Of a stretch of DNA of 64,000 nt, positions 1 through 10,468 are shown piece by piece. How positions within the stretch are numbered: the stretch's first letter is position 1; every line of letters begins with the position of its first letter. A program made the position numbers and the translations under genes. This DNA comes from Melampsora larici-populina 98AG31 (taxonomy: Eukaryota; Basidiomycota; Pucciniomycetes; Pucciniales; Melampsoraceae): contig NW_006768773.1 of assembly GCF_000204055.1 (NCBI RefSeq), forward strand, positions 589,879-653,878, given 5' to 3'. The notes beneath the pieces are model-generated. The model saw only the letters and a program-made list of their open reading frames with translations. It was not told the DNA's origin and did no database searches.

Positions 1-925
1 AGCACATGCAGATAGAGCACCAAAAGTTGCGCCAAGGAGGTATGACAAGATATAAGCTAACAAATCCTTCATTTGGAATTCTTCAAAGATCTACCATGGT
101 GAATGTAAGCAATCATGAAAAGTGAGAGATGAGTGAAAAGGTCCAAACAGTCAGGGTTAGAGTGATACCAGGGTTGAGATGGACACCCATGTGACAAGGG
201 CAAGGGATAAAACTAGCATAGGCAAAAGTGAAAAAAAGGGGAAAGCATTGAAAAGAATGGAAAATCAAGGCAGTCTCAGTGAGAACGCTTAGTTTCTAGT
301 GGTGAGTATTGCTTAAAAATACATGATTGCCAACTAAATCAACGGAATAGCAGGTGGAAATGGTTAGTGATTGGATAATTTCAAGATTAAGTGGAATATT
401 GATGCCTGCCAAGATTGATGTAAATTTACATTACGAGCTGACCCACTATTCCCAGACACAAGGTGTGCTGAGCAAAAGAAAGGTCAAAGTCAGTGGTATA
501 TTGAGATGGATAGATTGACTGCTGATGAATATAAATTGACTACATACCAATTTTGATTGTTTCAGCACATAGAGCATAAATGAAAACCCCAGTAAACTCA
601 AATATACAGTTTGTAAGGTGATCCTGGGTCTGATGAGAAAGAAGAGCCTGATTTTATGTGTTCTTCTTTAGTTTGATATTGTTGTCATTCTTCTCTAAGT
701 CACTGAGGTGAGATTGATGTTGATCAATAAATATTTTACACTTCTTGATATGATGTATATCTGAAGCGAGTAAGATGGTGGGGAAGCCAAAAAGAAACAA
801 TGAGCTTTGGAGTCAAAGAGATGGAGTCGGTTTGGATTCAGGGCAATTGGGCCCAAAAATCAGTCCCAGATAGCCTAAACTCAACTTCTACCTAGGGTGT
901 GAGTGCAGCCAAAATCAAAATCCCA
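1..925. other. gene-free AT-rich stretch
   Basis: I see no supported gene, RNA or repeat here. Open frames are short, lack recognisable domains and have no plausible splice partners. Confidence 0.5.
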
Positions 926-1312
926 ACCAACCCTGTGCCAGCAATGCAACACACCACAGCATTGTGTTTTTTTTGTTGTGTTGCGCTGCAATAAGCAACA
1001 AAATTTAGCAACTCATGCTTCATTGCGCACAATACAGCAACAAGAAAACTGAGGCTAGGTTGTGTGACGCCTCCACTGTTGCGCAATGCAACATGCGCAA
1101 CAGCAACAAAAAAAGTTGAATTATATTTTTTTGTGAGCAGCAACGCAACAAATGTTGTTGCGGCGCAAAAAAAATGCAGACCCCAGGGATCTTGTTGTGT
1201 TGCGGTTCGAGCCGCAACATATATATTGACTATGTGGTGCTGTGCGGTCAAAAAAGCTGCAACACACACGGAGCGCAGCACGCAACATTTGCGTTGCTGG
1301 CCCAGGGTTGTC
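926..1312. mobile_element. MITE-like element rich in GCAACA/TGTTGC
   Basis: About 387 bp bounded by imperfect inverted repeats. The left end (926-949) contains aaccctg-t-gccagcaa-t-gcaa; the right end (1289-1312), read on the other strand, contains aaccctg-g-gccagcaa-c-gcaa, roughly 20 of 24 positions matching. The interior is dominated by GCAACA and its complement and holds a 7-bp-stem palindrome around 1201-1220 (gttgcgg / ccgcaac). The open frames on both strands are by-products of this low-complexity sequence, not a gene. It looks like a non-autonomous foldback element. No target duplication could be fixed and no parent transposase is recognised. Confidence 0.5.
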
Positions 1313-1354
1313 CCAACTTCTCCTTGTTCTACTCCAGCTCAGTATTACAACTCC

Positions 1355-1560
1355 TTCCAATTAATCGCTTCAACACTCAACATTATCAGGTACATATCAG
1401 AGTGTATGTACATTGCAACCGGTTCCAATTGATTGCTTCAATAGGCCAGGCCAATTCTCAGCAATCAGCCCAACACAAAGCTTCCAATCAAATCTCCAAT
1501 CAAAATCCGTTTGAATCTAAGCTTTATATCACAAGCCATTCCAATTGATTGCTTCAATAA
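1355..1560 (+). repeat. three spaced copies of a TTCCAATTGATTGCTTCAAT motif
   Basis: Related 20-mers start at 1355 (ttccaattaatcgcttcaac), 1423 (ttccaattgattgcttcaat) and 1539 (same as the second). Spacing is irregular (68 and 116 bp). No gene is visible between 1313 and 1768. Confidence 0.5.
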
Positions 1561-1768
1561 GCAACCTGAATTCTCAGGAACCGCCAGATGGCATTGATCA
1601 ATCTTGAACGGCTTATTGGAATCAGTTAGAATCCCTCTTCATATTGTAACACCTTCTGATCCGTTGCTTTGATAAGTAAGATGGATGGTCAGGAACAAGC
1701 CAAATGTGATTCAATCGATTATTCCAATGAGTTAGAATGGCCCTTAGCTCTCTCAGTACTGTGCTGCT

Positions 1769-1817
1769 TGACCCTGTTTGTTTGACGCAGTTCTACAATT
1801 TGGGGTCTTGCGGTCTG
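1769..1817 (+). repeat. direct repeat flanking the hAT element, left copy
   Basis: About 48 nt starting tgaccctgttt and containing gttctacaatttggggtctt. A close copy follows the hAT right end at 6168-6215 in the same orientation. It is far longer than an 8-bp hAT target duplication. Confidence 0.6.
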
Positions 1818-1909
1818 TGCTGAGAGTTTGGGGTTTTTCAACTTGGATTTCCACCCAGCTGGCAGGAATGCTGATAGATACCTTACCGCTGTACTGGCAA
1901 CGCCGCCAC

Positions 1910-2145
1910 AGATACGGTGCTTGTACCGGTACCGCACCGTACCGTACCCAGGATACCGTACCGACTTTAGGGGTACGGCACCACAAGGCCTTGCCTGACG
2001 GTATCGGAGGGCCCGGTACGGTAATTCGTACCGTAATTGTTTTGAGGTACAATATCCAATACCTAGGCTGTGCAGTACCGGAAATCGGATACGGTATCAG
2101 TACCGTGTCTGCTTTTGCTTGGGGAGGGCTGGTAGCCCTCTGGCC
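1910..2145. repeat. left subterminal GTACCG repeat block of the hAT element
   Basis: At least ten occurrences of ggtac, gtaccg or ggtacgg in both orientations. The matching block lies at about 5880-6170. Such arrays bind transposase in characterised hAT elements; the function here is inferred. Confidence 0.65.
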
Positions 2146-2461
2146 CACGTCTTCATATCCAGATTTGTAAGTTCATTCCTTCTTCTTCACTCTTGATATC
2201 CCTGCATTCACCCAATTCGTACGCTTTTTCACTACTAGCTCCGATCTCGACATGCAACCATGGCTATGGAAATCAAAACCAGGCTGCGCAAGGGTGGCAA
2301 GGCGGTATATGAGCAGCCTATGGCGCTCCTCAACAAGGTTTGTCCCAAATCCATATGTCTTTTCAATCCATCCATCTTCAGTTTCTGTTACTTTAACTCA
2401 TAACTCTCAATTTCCGCTTTTTCAACACAGTCTCAACCATTTCGCATTCATCCTTTCAATC

Positions 2462-5400
2462 ATGTCATCTTCTTTGATCGCCAAACCAACTTCTCGTCGC
2501 AGTACACGTCCTTCTCCCGCCAGAAGGCCTTCTGCCATGTTGGCTTCCACATCTGACTCTCGCCGTTCCATGCGTCAAGCTGCAGACGTTGAGGACGACT
2601 ACACTCCAACTGCATCTACCTCTTCGAAGCGCAAACACATAGACTTAGACAATGAATCGGATGAAGATGAACCACCCGAGTCCCAACCCAAGAAAACCCG
2701 TCAAGCACCAGCTAAACCTCAAAGCAAACGTCCATGTGCCTCACAAGTTATAAAGTCTAGTTTCAATCAACGAGCCAGAGGCACACATCAACACTCTGAT
2801 AGTCCACCCGCTCCTGCTTCATTGACAAGTCAAGTTCAACTTGAGATTAACCTAATTCAAGATTCCGATGACAAGAACAATAAAGTCCTAAAGAAAGGAG
2901 TCAACAAAACCAAGTCTCAATCCCAATTCGATCCTCTAAAGCAATACTACAACTGCGAGGCCGAGCAGGGCCCAAAAGATGTAAGTGACTTCTTACCTCG
3001 TTTCCTACTATGATTATCCCTTCTTATATAAGTCAAATCAACTAACCTCTTATGTTCAATTGTTTGCTACCATGATCAATGGACCATAGGAACCTGGCAA
3101 GCGCACTTACTATGCATGTCTATTCTGTGGGACTTTAGTCAGATCTCTTGCTGGGTCCACATCCAATATGTGGACTCATCAAGACGGTTCGAAGCAAGAC
3201 GGGAAATCTGGAGAGCCCGGTTGCAAGGCAAGGGATGCAGCTATCGAGCAAGGCTGTATCTTACCCCTCACAATCTTTCAACAGCGTGCTGAAGCAGCCT
3301 CGGCCTCCAAAAAAGGACAGACATCAATTACCGCTTATGCTCAGAAAGTACCGAAGTTTGACAAACAAACCCTCAATCAAATGTTGGGAATGTGGGTGCT
3401 TAGGACTGCCCAACCTTGGGCTCGCGTGGAGGACACTTTTTTGCGGGCATGCTTCCGTTATGCCAATCTGAATGCTCAGTTATTTGGAAGAACCTGGGTG
3501 GCAACTTTCGCTCATGAGGCTTACCTTGAATTACGTGCTGTAGTCACTGGCGAATTAAAGGTGAGCTACTTATGTATTTCTCTTCATTTCAATTCATTCA
3601 CTAATTCCTTTCATGAATAACCTTGATCAGTCCCTCAAGAGCGCCTTTGGTCTAATCCACAACACCTGGACGACCAAAGGCAACCGGTACGGTTTTATTG
3701 GCGCCAGTGTCACATACATCACTTCAAATTGGACCTTCGTCACCCGCCACTTTGCACTCAAGCTTATCGCCTGGCACCACAAAGGTGAATGGCTTGCCGA
3801 ACCTTTGATTAATCTGTTGATGAAGCACGGCTTACACACTAATTAGATAAGTATTATCTCTTAATACTTTATCTTTTTATAATATCTCTTTTATGTGTCA
3901 TTAACTTATCTGTCCCTTATGACCACATGTTAGCTCAAACCCACGACTCCGGCAGCAACAACAATACACTGGCGGAAGCAATGCAAACTCGGTTGACTAA
4001 GTACTGCAAGGATCGAAATGAACTCTTCCTTTGGGATGCTAAGACCGACAGAGTTAGGTGTGTATGTCACAAACTAGCTCTGATTGTCAACGCAGGCCTT
4101 CAAGCGCTGGGAATCCAGGCTCCCCCTCCACCTCTGGTCAAATCTTCGATGCTAGGCGATTTCCCGGTTTCAACAACAACACTTCAGACAGTTATTGAAG
4201 AAGATGAGAACGGTGAAGGCAAACCAATTCCTGATGCTCAATCTGACTCTGACGACGAAGTGGATGATGGTGATGTGAATGTACCTCAAGAGGCTTCCAA
4301 TCCCGATTGGTATGGGGTTGTCAATGGCCCACATGACATTGAAGAAGTGGCTGCGACTGACAGGACCGCTGCAAATGCAGTATACTTACTCACAACTAAA
4401 GTAAGTGACATCTGATATGAATTTCAATATCAAACTTGATCACATGAAAGTCTAACAAACATGTATTTTTCACCTTAGCTTGATGTGGTAGGGTGTAAGA
4501 TTGGTGGTTCAGCAGTGATGTCTATGCTGTTTGATGCAGTCAGCAACGCTCTGTTGAAGCAGAAACTTCCGAGGCCAATCCCTGGTTATGGGATTAGATG
4601 GAACATCAAATTACAGTGTTGGAGTCGGTTGTACAACACCCGCGAAGTAAGTATTCATACAAAGATCTCATGTCTTCAAACCATACTAACAAATAAACCT
4701 TTTTAGGTTATCGATCAAATCCTAAAAGAAGACCAAATGGAGCAACCTCGCCAAGGTCAACCCGTTCGAGCTGCCAAGACCGTCTTACCTCCCGGTGTCA
4801 ATCGACCACGAGGCATATTCAACAAAGTGATGATTTCACCAGATGAATGGAGACAAATACGGGATATTATATATCACATCACATTTCAAACTATCACTTA
4901 CACTTACTCACTATGGGTTTTTGTAGGAGTTCAAACACTTGACCAAGTTTTTTGAACAAGATGGACCAACTGCCTCACTAGTCATTCAGGAGTACGTCAA
5001 GCTCCAGAAGGCACTTCAAAAGAAGATTGACGCTACCAGATCACGAGCAGATCCTCTTTTCCCAATGCACCACGCCATGCTTGTACGAGTGAAATCATAC
5101 CTGAAGGAAGCCCTTGGATCACATGTCATCTTTCTCGCGACCATCTTGCATCCAAGCCTACGCTTAGATTACTTCGATTTTGCCTTTGGAGTGGGTTCTA
5201 CCAAGACGGCTATGGCAAAAGATCTTATTGAAGCCGCTTACACTCAACGTAAGGCTGATATGGAGGATAGTGGATGTAATGCTAATACTATAGTAAATAG
5301 TTCAGTGGGTCAAAGCAAGAAGCTGGGAGAGGATGACGAGGAATTCAGCAAGCACAAGGAACAAAACCGTTGAAACACGGCCAATGAACTTCGATCCTAT

Positions 5401-5821
5401 TTAGAAATGGCGGAGGAACCTGCACCCGAGGTGGACGAGAACCCACACTTAGCTTTGGATTGGTGAAGGGTAGGTTTCTCTCTCTATCTTTAATTCTTTT
5501 TCAGACTCTGATCTACCTCCACCGTTCCATTGAATCTATGTGCAGCTGAACAAAGGCAAATACCCAGTCCTCAGTACTCTTGCACACGACTACTTGGCCA
5601 TCAGTGCCACTGCATGCCCCGTTGAGAGAAGTTTTTCTGCGTCGGCTGATGTGTGCTCCCACGATAGGATGTCTCTTAAGCCGCGAACCATTGAGCGCAC
5701 AGTTGGGGGCCTTTTGTGGTCAGTACAGGGGGTAAAGATGAAAGGCAAGTTTGAAGTTGCACAAGAAATGATGGGGGAATGTATTTCAAAGGACCAGGGT
5801 GCGCGAGAGAGAAGAAAGTGA
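2462..5821 (+). pseudogene. hAT transposase, broken by two TGA stops
   Basis: Exons read 2462-2980, 3090-3560, 3631-about 3845, 3934-4400, 4479-4646, 4707-about 4867, 4927-about 5467 and 5546-5821. Upstream methionine 2252 is in frame, but 2462 begins the more protein-like Ser/Arg-rich leader. Exon 2 has a BED-type zinc finger (CLFCG, then NMWTH). Exon 3 has HNTWTTKGNRYGF, where the family normally shows an acidic residue before TW. Exon 4 has HDSGSNN, the second catalytic Asp. The last exon holds the hAT dimerisation domain (ATACPVERSFSAS). Lesions: TGA at 5371-5373; TGA at 5464-5466, replacing the second Trp of the conserved LDWW; an Asn in place of the first catalytic Asp; and donors of the introns after exon 3 and near 4867 that lack GT. 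The combination indicates an inactive copy. Confidence 0.85.
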
Positions 5822-5879
5822 ACATCCATTTTGTCCTTTTACTATTTTTTCATCTGTTTTCTATTTTCTAGGAAATTCA

Positions 5880-6170
5880 ACGGTACAGTACGGCAATGTG
5901 TTTGTTTTTTTGCACGGTACACGGTATCGTACCGTATCTTCTCCCTATCCCACAATACGGTATAGTACCGTACTCTTCTGGCAAGCAAAGATACAGCACT
6001 CCTGCCATCCATTTTATGGTATCGTTGGCTTCGGTACGGTATCTGATATTGTACCCGATCCCAAGTACAATATCAGATACTGGAGATCTGAGTACCGTGA
6101 GAGCGAGTACGGTACTGGTATTGCCGGTACAATACCAGTACCGTATCTGTGGCGGCGTCGGTACTGGATG
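5880..6170. repeat. right subterminal GTACCG repeat block of the hAT element
   Basis: Dense ggtacggta/gtaccgta motifs in both orientations, mirror counterpart of the block at 1910-2145, ending with the inverted end repeat at 6140-6158. Confidence 0.65.
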
Positions 6171-6215
6171 ACCCTGTTTTTGACTCTGTTCTACAATTTG
6201 GGGTCTTCCGGTCTG
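6168..6215 (+). repeat. direct repeat flanking the hAT element, right copy
   Basis: Begins atgaccctgtttttgac and contains gttctacaatttggggtctt, matching 1769-1817 with a few substitutions and a small length difference. Confidence 0.6.
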
Positions 6216-6966
6216 CTGTATAGTGGCTAGGCTCAAAGCCTTTGAAATTTTGGACAAAAGTTCAAATTCAATGTTCTTGCTCAAATTTCAACATTTTGAG
6301 CATTCAAAAACAGGTTCATGATGCTCTGCCCAGTGGCTCTCTATGCATAGCTTTTTTTTCAAATCTGATTACAGGTTTTCTTTTTGTGTTGTTTTTTTCA
6401 GAAAAATTGATGTTCTTGCTTGAATGTCAACATTTTGAGCATGCGACAACAAATTCATGAAGCTGTGATAATAACTTGAAAACTGCTTCTGTGATTGTTT
6501 TAGTGTGATTTGCAACAAACATTCACTCCCCCTTCAAAAATTTCCGCTGTTTTTTTTTATTTTCTTTTTGATCTTGCATACTCAAAAGGCGCGCCCTGAC
6601 CCCCCACTATGGGTGGGCCTCTTAATGACCCAGAAAGGCGCACTGAGCACGCCCTAGCTTCCCGCTTCGCGCCCACCATGTGAGCGGTATGGAGAAGGAC
6701 GAGTGTGTGCATGCTGCGACTTTGGCAGCCGTGATTCGACCTGCATGTGTCGGTTTGGGACGTGCGACATCAATATAACTGCGGTGCGCAGCTACCCTAG
6801 ATTAGGAAGACTTGCACTCGCGCCCGGCTTCCTCCGCATCGTTACTTGTGGATGCTGAGAGCATCTCCAACGGTCCTGAATCGCCAAAAGGCGTACAGGC
6901 TCGTCTGAAAACATACAGTAAGCTGTATTTTTTCTTTAAAATGATTTCCCTCCACCGCGCACATGA
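6216..6966. other. gene-free spacer with a duplicated 33-nt motif
   Basis: The motif atgttcttgct...tcaacattttgagcat occurs at 6271-6303 and again at 6410-6442. From about 6590 the sequence becomes GC-richer, with no open frame of note. At 6859 an extra GAGCATCTCC terminus preceded by TGA resembles the Harbinger end that starts at 6967. Confidence 0.5.
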
Positions 6967-7145
6967 GAGCATCTCCACCCACGGCGTGAATAAACACCGT
7001 CTATACAATGACAGTTCGACAGGTCTTGACCTGTACAAACATTTTACGCGGTGTTTGACAAAACCGCGGCCGTGTAAGTGAAAACGACCAATTACCGATT
7101 GAGCCACGCGAGAGATATTCCTGTGTCATATTCATCCGGCTATGA

Positions 7146-7177
7146 CATCAGGGTGATAGGTGATCTTCACCCTGATG
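7146..7177. repeat. perfect 11-bp-stem hairpin upstream of the transposase
   Basis: catcagggtga (7146-7156) pairs with tcaccctgatg (7167-7177) around a 10-nt loop, 84 bp before the chosen start codon. It may be a promoter or transposase-binding palindrome; this is inference. Confidence 0.5.
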
Positions 7178-7260
7178 GGTGATATGATCGGATTGTGATG
7201 AAGAAATGCAATTTGATCAAAACCGCTTTGATTAGATTTTTGGTCCATTATCATCATAAG

Positions 7261-8655
7261 ATGGCTGAGCCACCTGATCAACACCCTTTATCGTTGAACA
7301 ACCTCTTGACTATGTGTGGACAAACCAACGATCGATTACGTGTAATCATGAATGCAGCTCAAGTTACTACGGACGTTGCTCGTCACCTCATCACATCGGG
7401 TGGTAATCAAAAGCGCCGAGGCGGTGGCTCCAAGAAGGGCAAACGCCCGAACATATTAAGAAATCGGGAGGAAGCTCACATAGAACTTTACAATGATTAC
7501 TTCTCTGATAACCCTCGTTATCATGAGGAACTGTTTCGTCGTCGATTTCGCATGGGTCGGAATTTATTTATGCGAGTTGTTGAAGGAGTAACTCAAGAGG
7601 ACCAGTATTTTGTGCAAAAACAAGATGCCTGTCATAGGCTCGGACTCTCACCTCTACAAAAATGCACGGCAGCAATAAGGATGCTTGCCTACGGAACCCC
7701 CGGCGACATGAACGACGAAAATCTACGTCTGGCAGAGTCAACTTCTATCAAGAGTATGTTACGATTTTGTGAGGCGGTTGTCTCTCGTTTTGGAAAAGAA
7801 TATCTCCGAGAGCCAAACCGGGAAGACACCGCAAGACTTCTTCAGGAGAACGCTGAGCGTGGTTTCCCTGGAATGTTGGGATCACTTGATTGTATGCATT
7901 GGCGTTGGAAAAATTGCCCAAAAGCGCATAGTGGGCAATTCAAAGGCAAAGAAGAAGGTCCCACTATAGTTTTGGAAGCAGTGGCTTCTAAGGACCGTTG
8001 GATCTGGCATGCTTTTTTCGGAATTCCTGGAGCTCTCAACGATCTGAACGTACTCAATCATTCTCCATTATTCGAACGTCTTTGCCGAGGTGAGGCGCCG
8101 GAGTGTAATTTTGAAATCAATGGTCATCAATATGACAAGGGATACTACCTTGCAGACGGCATTTATCCTAAATGGGCAACTATAGTTCAATCGATTGCAA
8201 GGCCACAAGAACTGAAGAAAATTGTATGTTCACTTGGTTTCTTCACAAAGTAATTCTGGTTACGATACTAATTATTTGTTTATTGATTGAAGTATTTTGC
8301 ACAAAAGCAAGAAGAGATTCGCAAGGACGTTGAATGTTCTTTTGGAATTCTTCAAGGACGGTTTGCAATTGTAGCTGGACCCGCCCGTTTGTGGAGCGCA
8401 AAAAAATTGAAATCAATAATGCTAGCATGTGTAATACTTAATAACATGGTAGTAGAGGACGAGAGAGATGGAGGCCTTCGCGAGGTCATCCCTTTAGTTC
8501 CGATCGCGGAAGTTCTACATCCACACAATGATATGACACCTTATCAGCGATATCTGAATGTTCAATGTCAAATGGAGAATCATCAAACTCACTTTCAACT
8601 TCAGAATGACCTGATCGAGCATCTCTGGAATTTACGTGGGGCAGCTCCGGCATAA
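7261..8655 (+). CDS. PIF/Harbinger DDE transposase (DDE_Tnp_4 type)
   Basis: Two exons, 7261-8223 and 8293-8655, give about 441 aa; both exon lengths are multiples of three and the intron is GT-AG (68-69 nt). The start at 7261 (MAEPP) is preferred; an in-frame ATG at 7198 is possible. The catalytic triad is visible: first Asp in GSLDCMHW, second Asp in GALNDLNVL, and Glu in RKDVECSFGILQ at the start of exon 2. An N-terminal basic segment (about residues 45-65) and a helix-turn-helix-like region precede the nuclease fold. The enzyme would cut and integrate the element in the nucleus, helped by the Myb-like protein encoded at 8914-10317. I see no frameshift or stop, so this gene looks intact. 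Confidence 0.88.
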
Positions 8656-8913
8656 CTTTTCATTAGTTGTTTTCTTTTTCGTGTTACTTGCTTTGCTCTT
8701 GGTTGTAAAGAGAATTAACTTGAGGCTCAGATGGTTAAAGTTAAACAGTTTGTTCAATTATTCACATGCAAAGATAGTACATTAGTTACAAAGAAATGTA
8801 ATTTTTTTGGTGTTAAACAGACAGTCGGTCTCAATACTCAAAACAATCAGACAAGACGAGAAGAGGTACAAACAACAGGAAGAAAAAGTATAAAGGAAAA
8901 AATGTAAAAAACA

Positions 8914-10317
8914 CTATTCTATCGCTGCAGTGGTCTTCATCAAAGCCATACGCTTCTTTACAATTTCTTTCTTCCTCAATTCATAAAACATCTTAACTTC
9001 ACCTTGCATCCAGTCAGTATTGGTTTTGAGCACTAAATCATCGGTAAGAAAGTCTACTGCCTCACTCTGAACTCTAGAGTGCGAGGCAATAGCTGTAGTA
9101 GCCTCTGCCATAACCTTGACATTATCAGCCATCTGAGACAAAATCACATCTTGAGTCCTTGATTTCTTTGCTAATTTATTTCCCATAGGACGATCATGAA
9201 ATTCAGATGAGATTACCTCAATGTCCGAGTCGTCGGTTGGAGCAGGGGTTGATCGGATGGAGATGGCAGATGAAGAAGCTGAAGGTTTAGGATTACTACG
9301 TCTGGCGAGGTCAACGTTGTAATCGGTCCACTTAGGGGCACTTGATAAGATACCATGACATCGCACCAGCTTGAATACACTACGCTCACGTTCGAAGTAC
9401 ATCTGATGGGCATCGGCATTGATATCGTCAGCTGATTTGCCACTGCCGTGAAAATTCCTCGTCTTGGAGAGATAGCCAACAAATTTGTTGACAGCTTTAT
9501 TGATTGCACGCCATCGACCACCTAGAGACTCTTCAGATCTTTCAACAAAAAGGGTAGGATCCTTGATGATGGCGGGTTCAAGTAGCCGCCAGTGTTTGAA
9601 GTCGGCAGCGATTCGCTTCCACAATGAGCTGTAAGTTTGACCATTGCCTACCAAGCTATCTTGAGAAATATTCAACCATGAGCGGCAAAGCTGGAGATCT
9701 TCGTCTGGGTGGTAGGAACTGCCGCGGCCACCGGAGGTATCGTCATCAAGGCCTGGGGTAAGAGCAATTTGGTTTGTAGATTGAGAATTGGTAGGAGCTT
9801 TGGTTTTTCGGGCAGGAGCTTTACGCTTGGTGCTAGAACGTTGAGATTGAGAAGAAGCTAAAGAAGGAGTCGTGGATGAAACAGAATGTGTCGATGACGC
9901 AAGAGACAAAGGCGGTTGGGCTGGAGGTGGTTGGGCAGGTTGAGTTGATGCGTTAGAGGGATACCATTGAGATGGGGTATTACATTGAGCCTGAGGAGTG
10001 CGTGGTGGCGAGTACGAATAAGGGTGAGGACCTATTATCAATCACAGGCCATGGAAAGCGAGGAAAGTGTTGATTAAAGTTGGTCAAGGCGGCGACAACA
10101 AAAACAGAATAAGTTAAGTTACATACCTTCTTCATGGAAAGGAGGACGCTTTGGAGGTCCCATTGCGGCAGGGTTTGGCTGAACCGGTTCCTGTTGATGA
10201 TGGTCGATAACTAATAGAGAAACAACATCAGCGATAAAGACCACATAAATATGATCAAGATGAAGACTTACACTCAGACGCATGATTGACTTCCCAGTTG
10301 CCGTGTTTCCACCACAT
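8914..10317 (-). CDS. Myb/SANT-like Harbinger accessory protein
   Basis: Exons on the minus strand 10272-10317, 10127-10210 and 8914-10031 join in frame to about 415 aa (46+84+1118 nt). The start ATG at 10317 is the first usable one; an additional exon inside or beyond the N gap cannot be excluded. After a Pro/Ser/Gln-rich leader and a basic patch (RKTKAPTNS), a Trp-rich trihelix region follows (DEDLQLCRSWLNIS, then LWKRIAADF, then RWRAINK), typical of the second gene of PIF/Harbinger elements and of NAM-associated domains. The C-terminus is charged and helical. In the family this protein carries the transposase into the nucleus and binds element ends. Confidence 0.8.
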
Positions 10318-10368
10318 CGATATCTTCAAGAGAGACGTTATAAGAAAGTAAGTAGCAAGGTAAATAGG

Positions 10369-10468
10369 NNNNNNNNNNNNNNNNNNNNNNNNNNNNNNNN
10401 NNNNNNNNNNNNNNNNNNNNNNNNNNNNNNNNNNNNNNNNNNNNNNNNNNNNNNNNNNNNNNNNNNNN
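10369..10468. other. assembly gap of exactly 100 N
   Basis: Runs of N from 10369 to 10468. The round length suggests an unsized scaffold gap, so real sequence of unknown length is missing inside Harbinger-1. Confidence 0.98.

Larger units (their letters stand above)
1888..6176 (+). mobile_element. decayed hAT-superfamily DNA transposon
   Basis: The element carries a hAT transposase gene between two blocks dense in GGTACGGTA/GTACCGTA-type subterminal repeats (about 1910-2145 and 5880-6165). Inverted ends share acgccgccacagatacggt at 1900-1918 and its reverse complement at 6140-6158. Outside this the right end continues to a CAGGG-type terminus (accctg, 6171-6176), while the left end is diverged, so the left border is approximate. 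CAGGG termini and GC-rich subterminal repeats are usual for hAT elements. Multiple lesions in the gene make it non-autonomous today. Confidence 0.75.

Noticed and set aside
1198..1222. tRNA/SINE B-box-like ggttcgagcc
   Set aside because: It is the middle of a palindrome (gttgcgg...ccgcaac); no A box or tRNA fold surrounds it.
892..1548. Overlapping long frames on both strands
   Set aside because: They arise from GCAACA/TGTTGC low-complexity sequence of the MITE-like element; no domain, start context or splicing supports a gene.
1719..2170. Frames over the GGTACGGTA block
   Set aside because: Repeats without stops in several frames; they belong to the hAT subterminal region.
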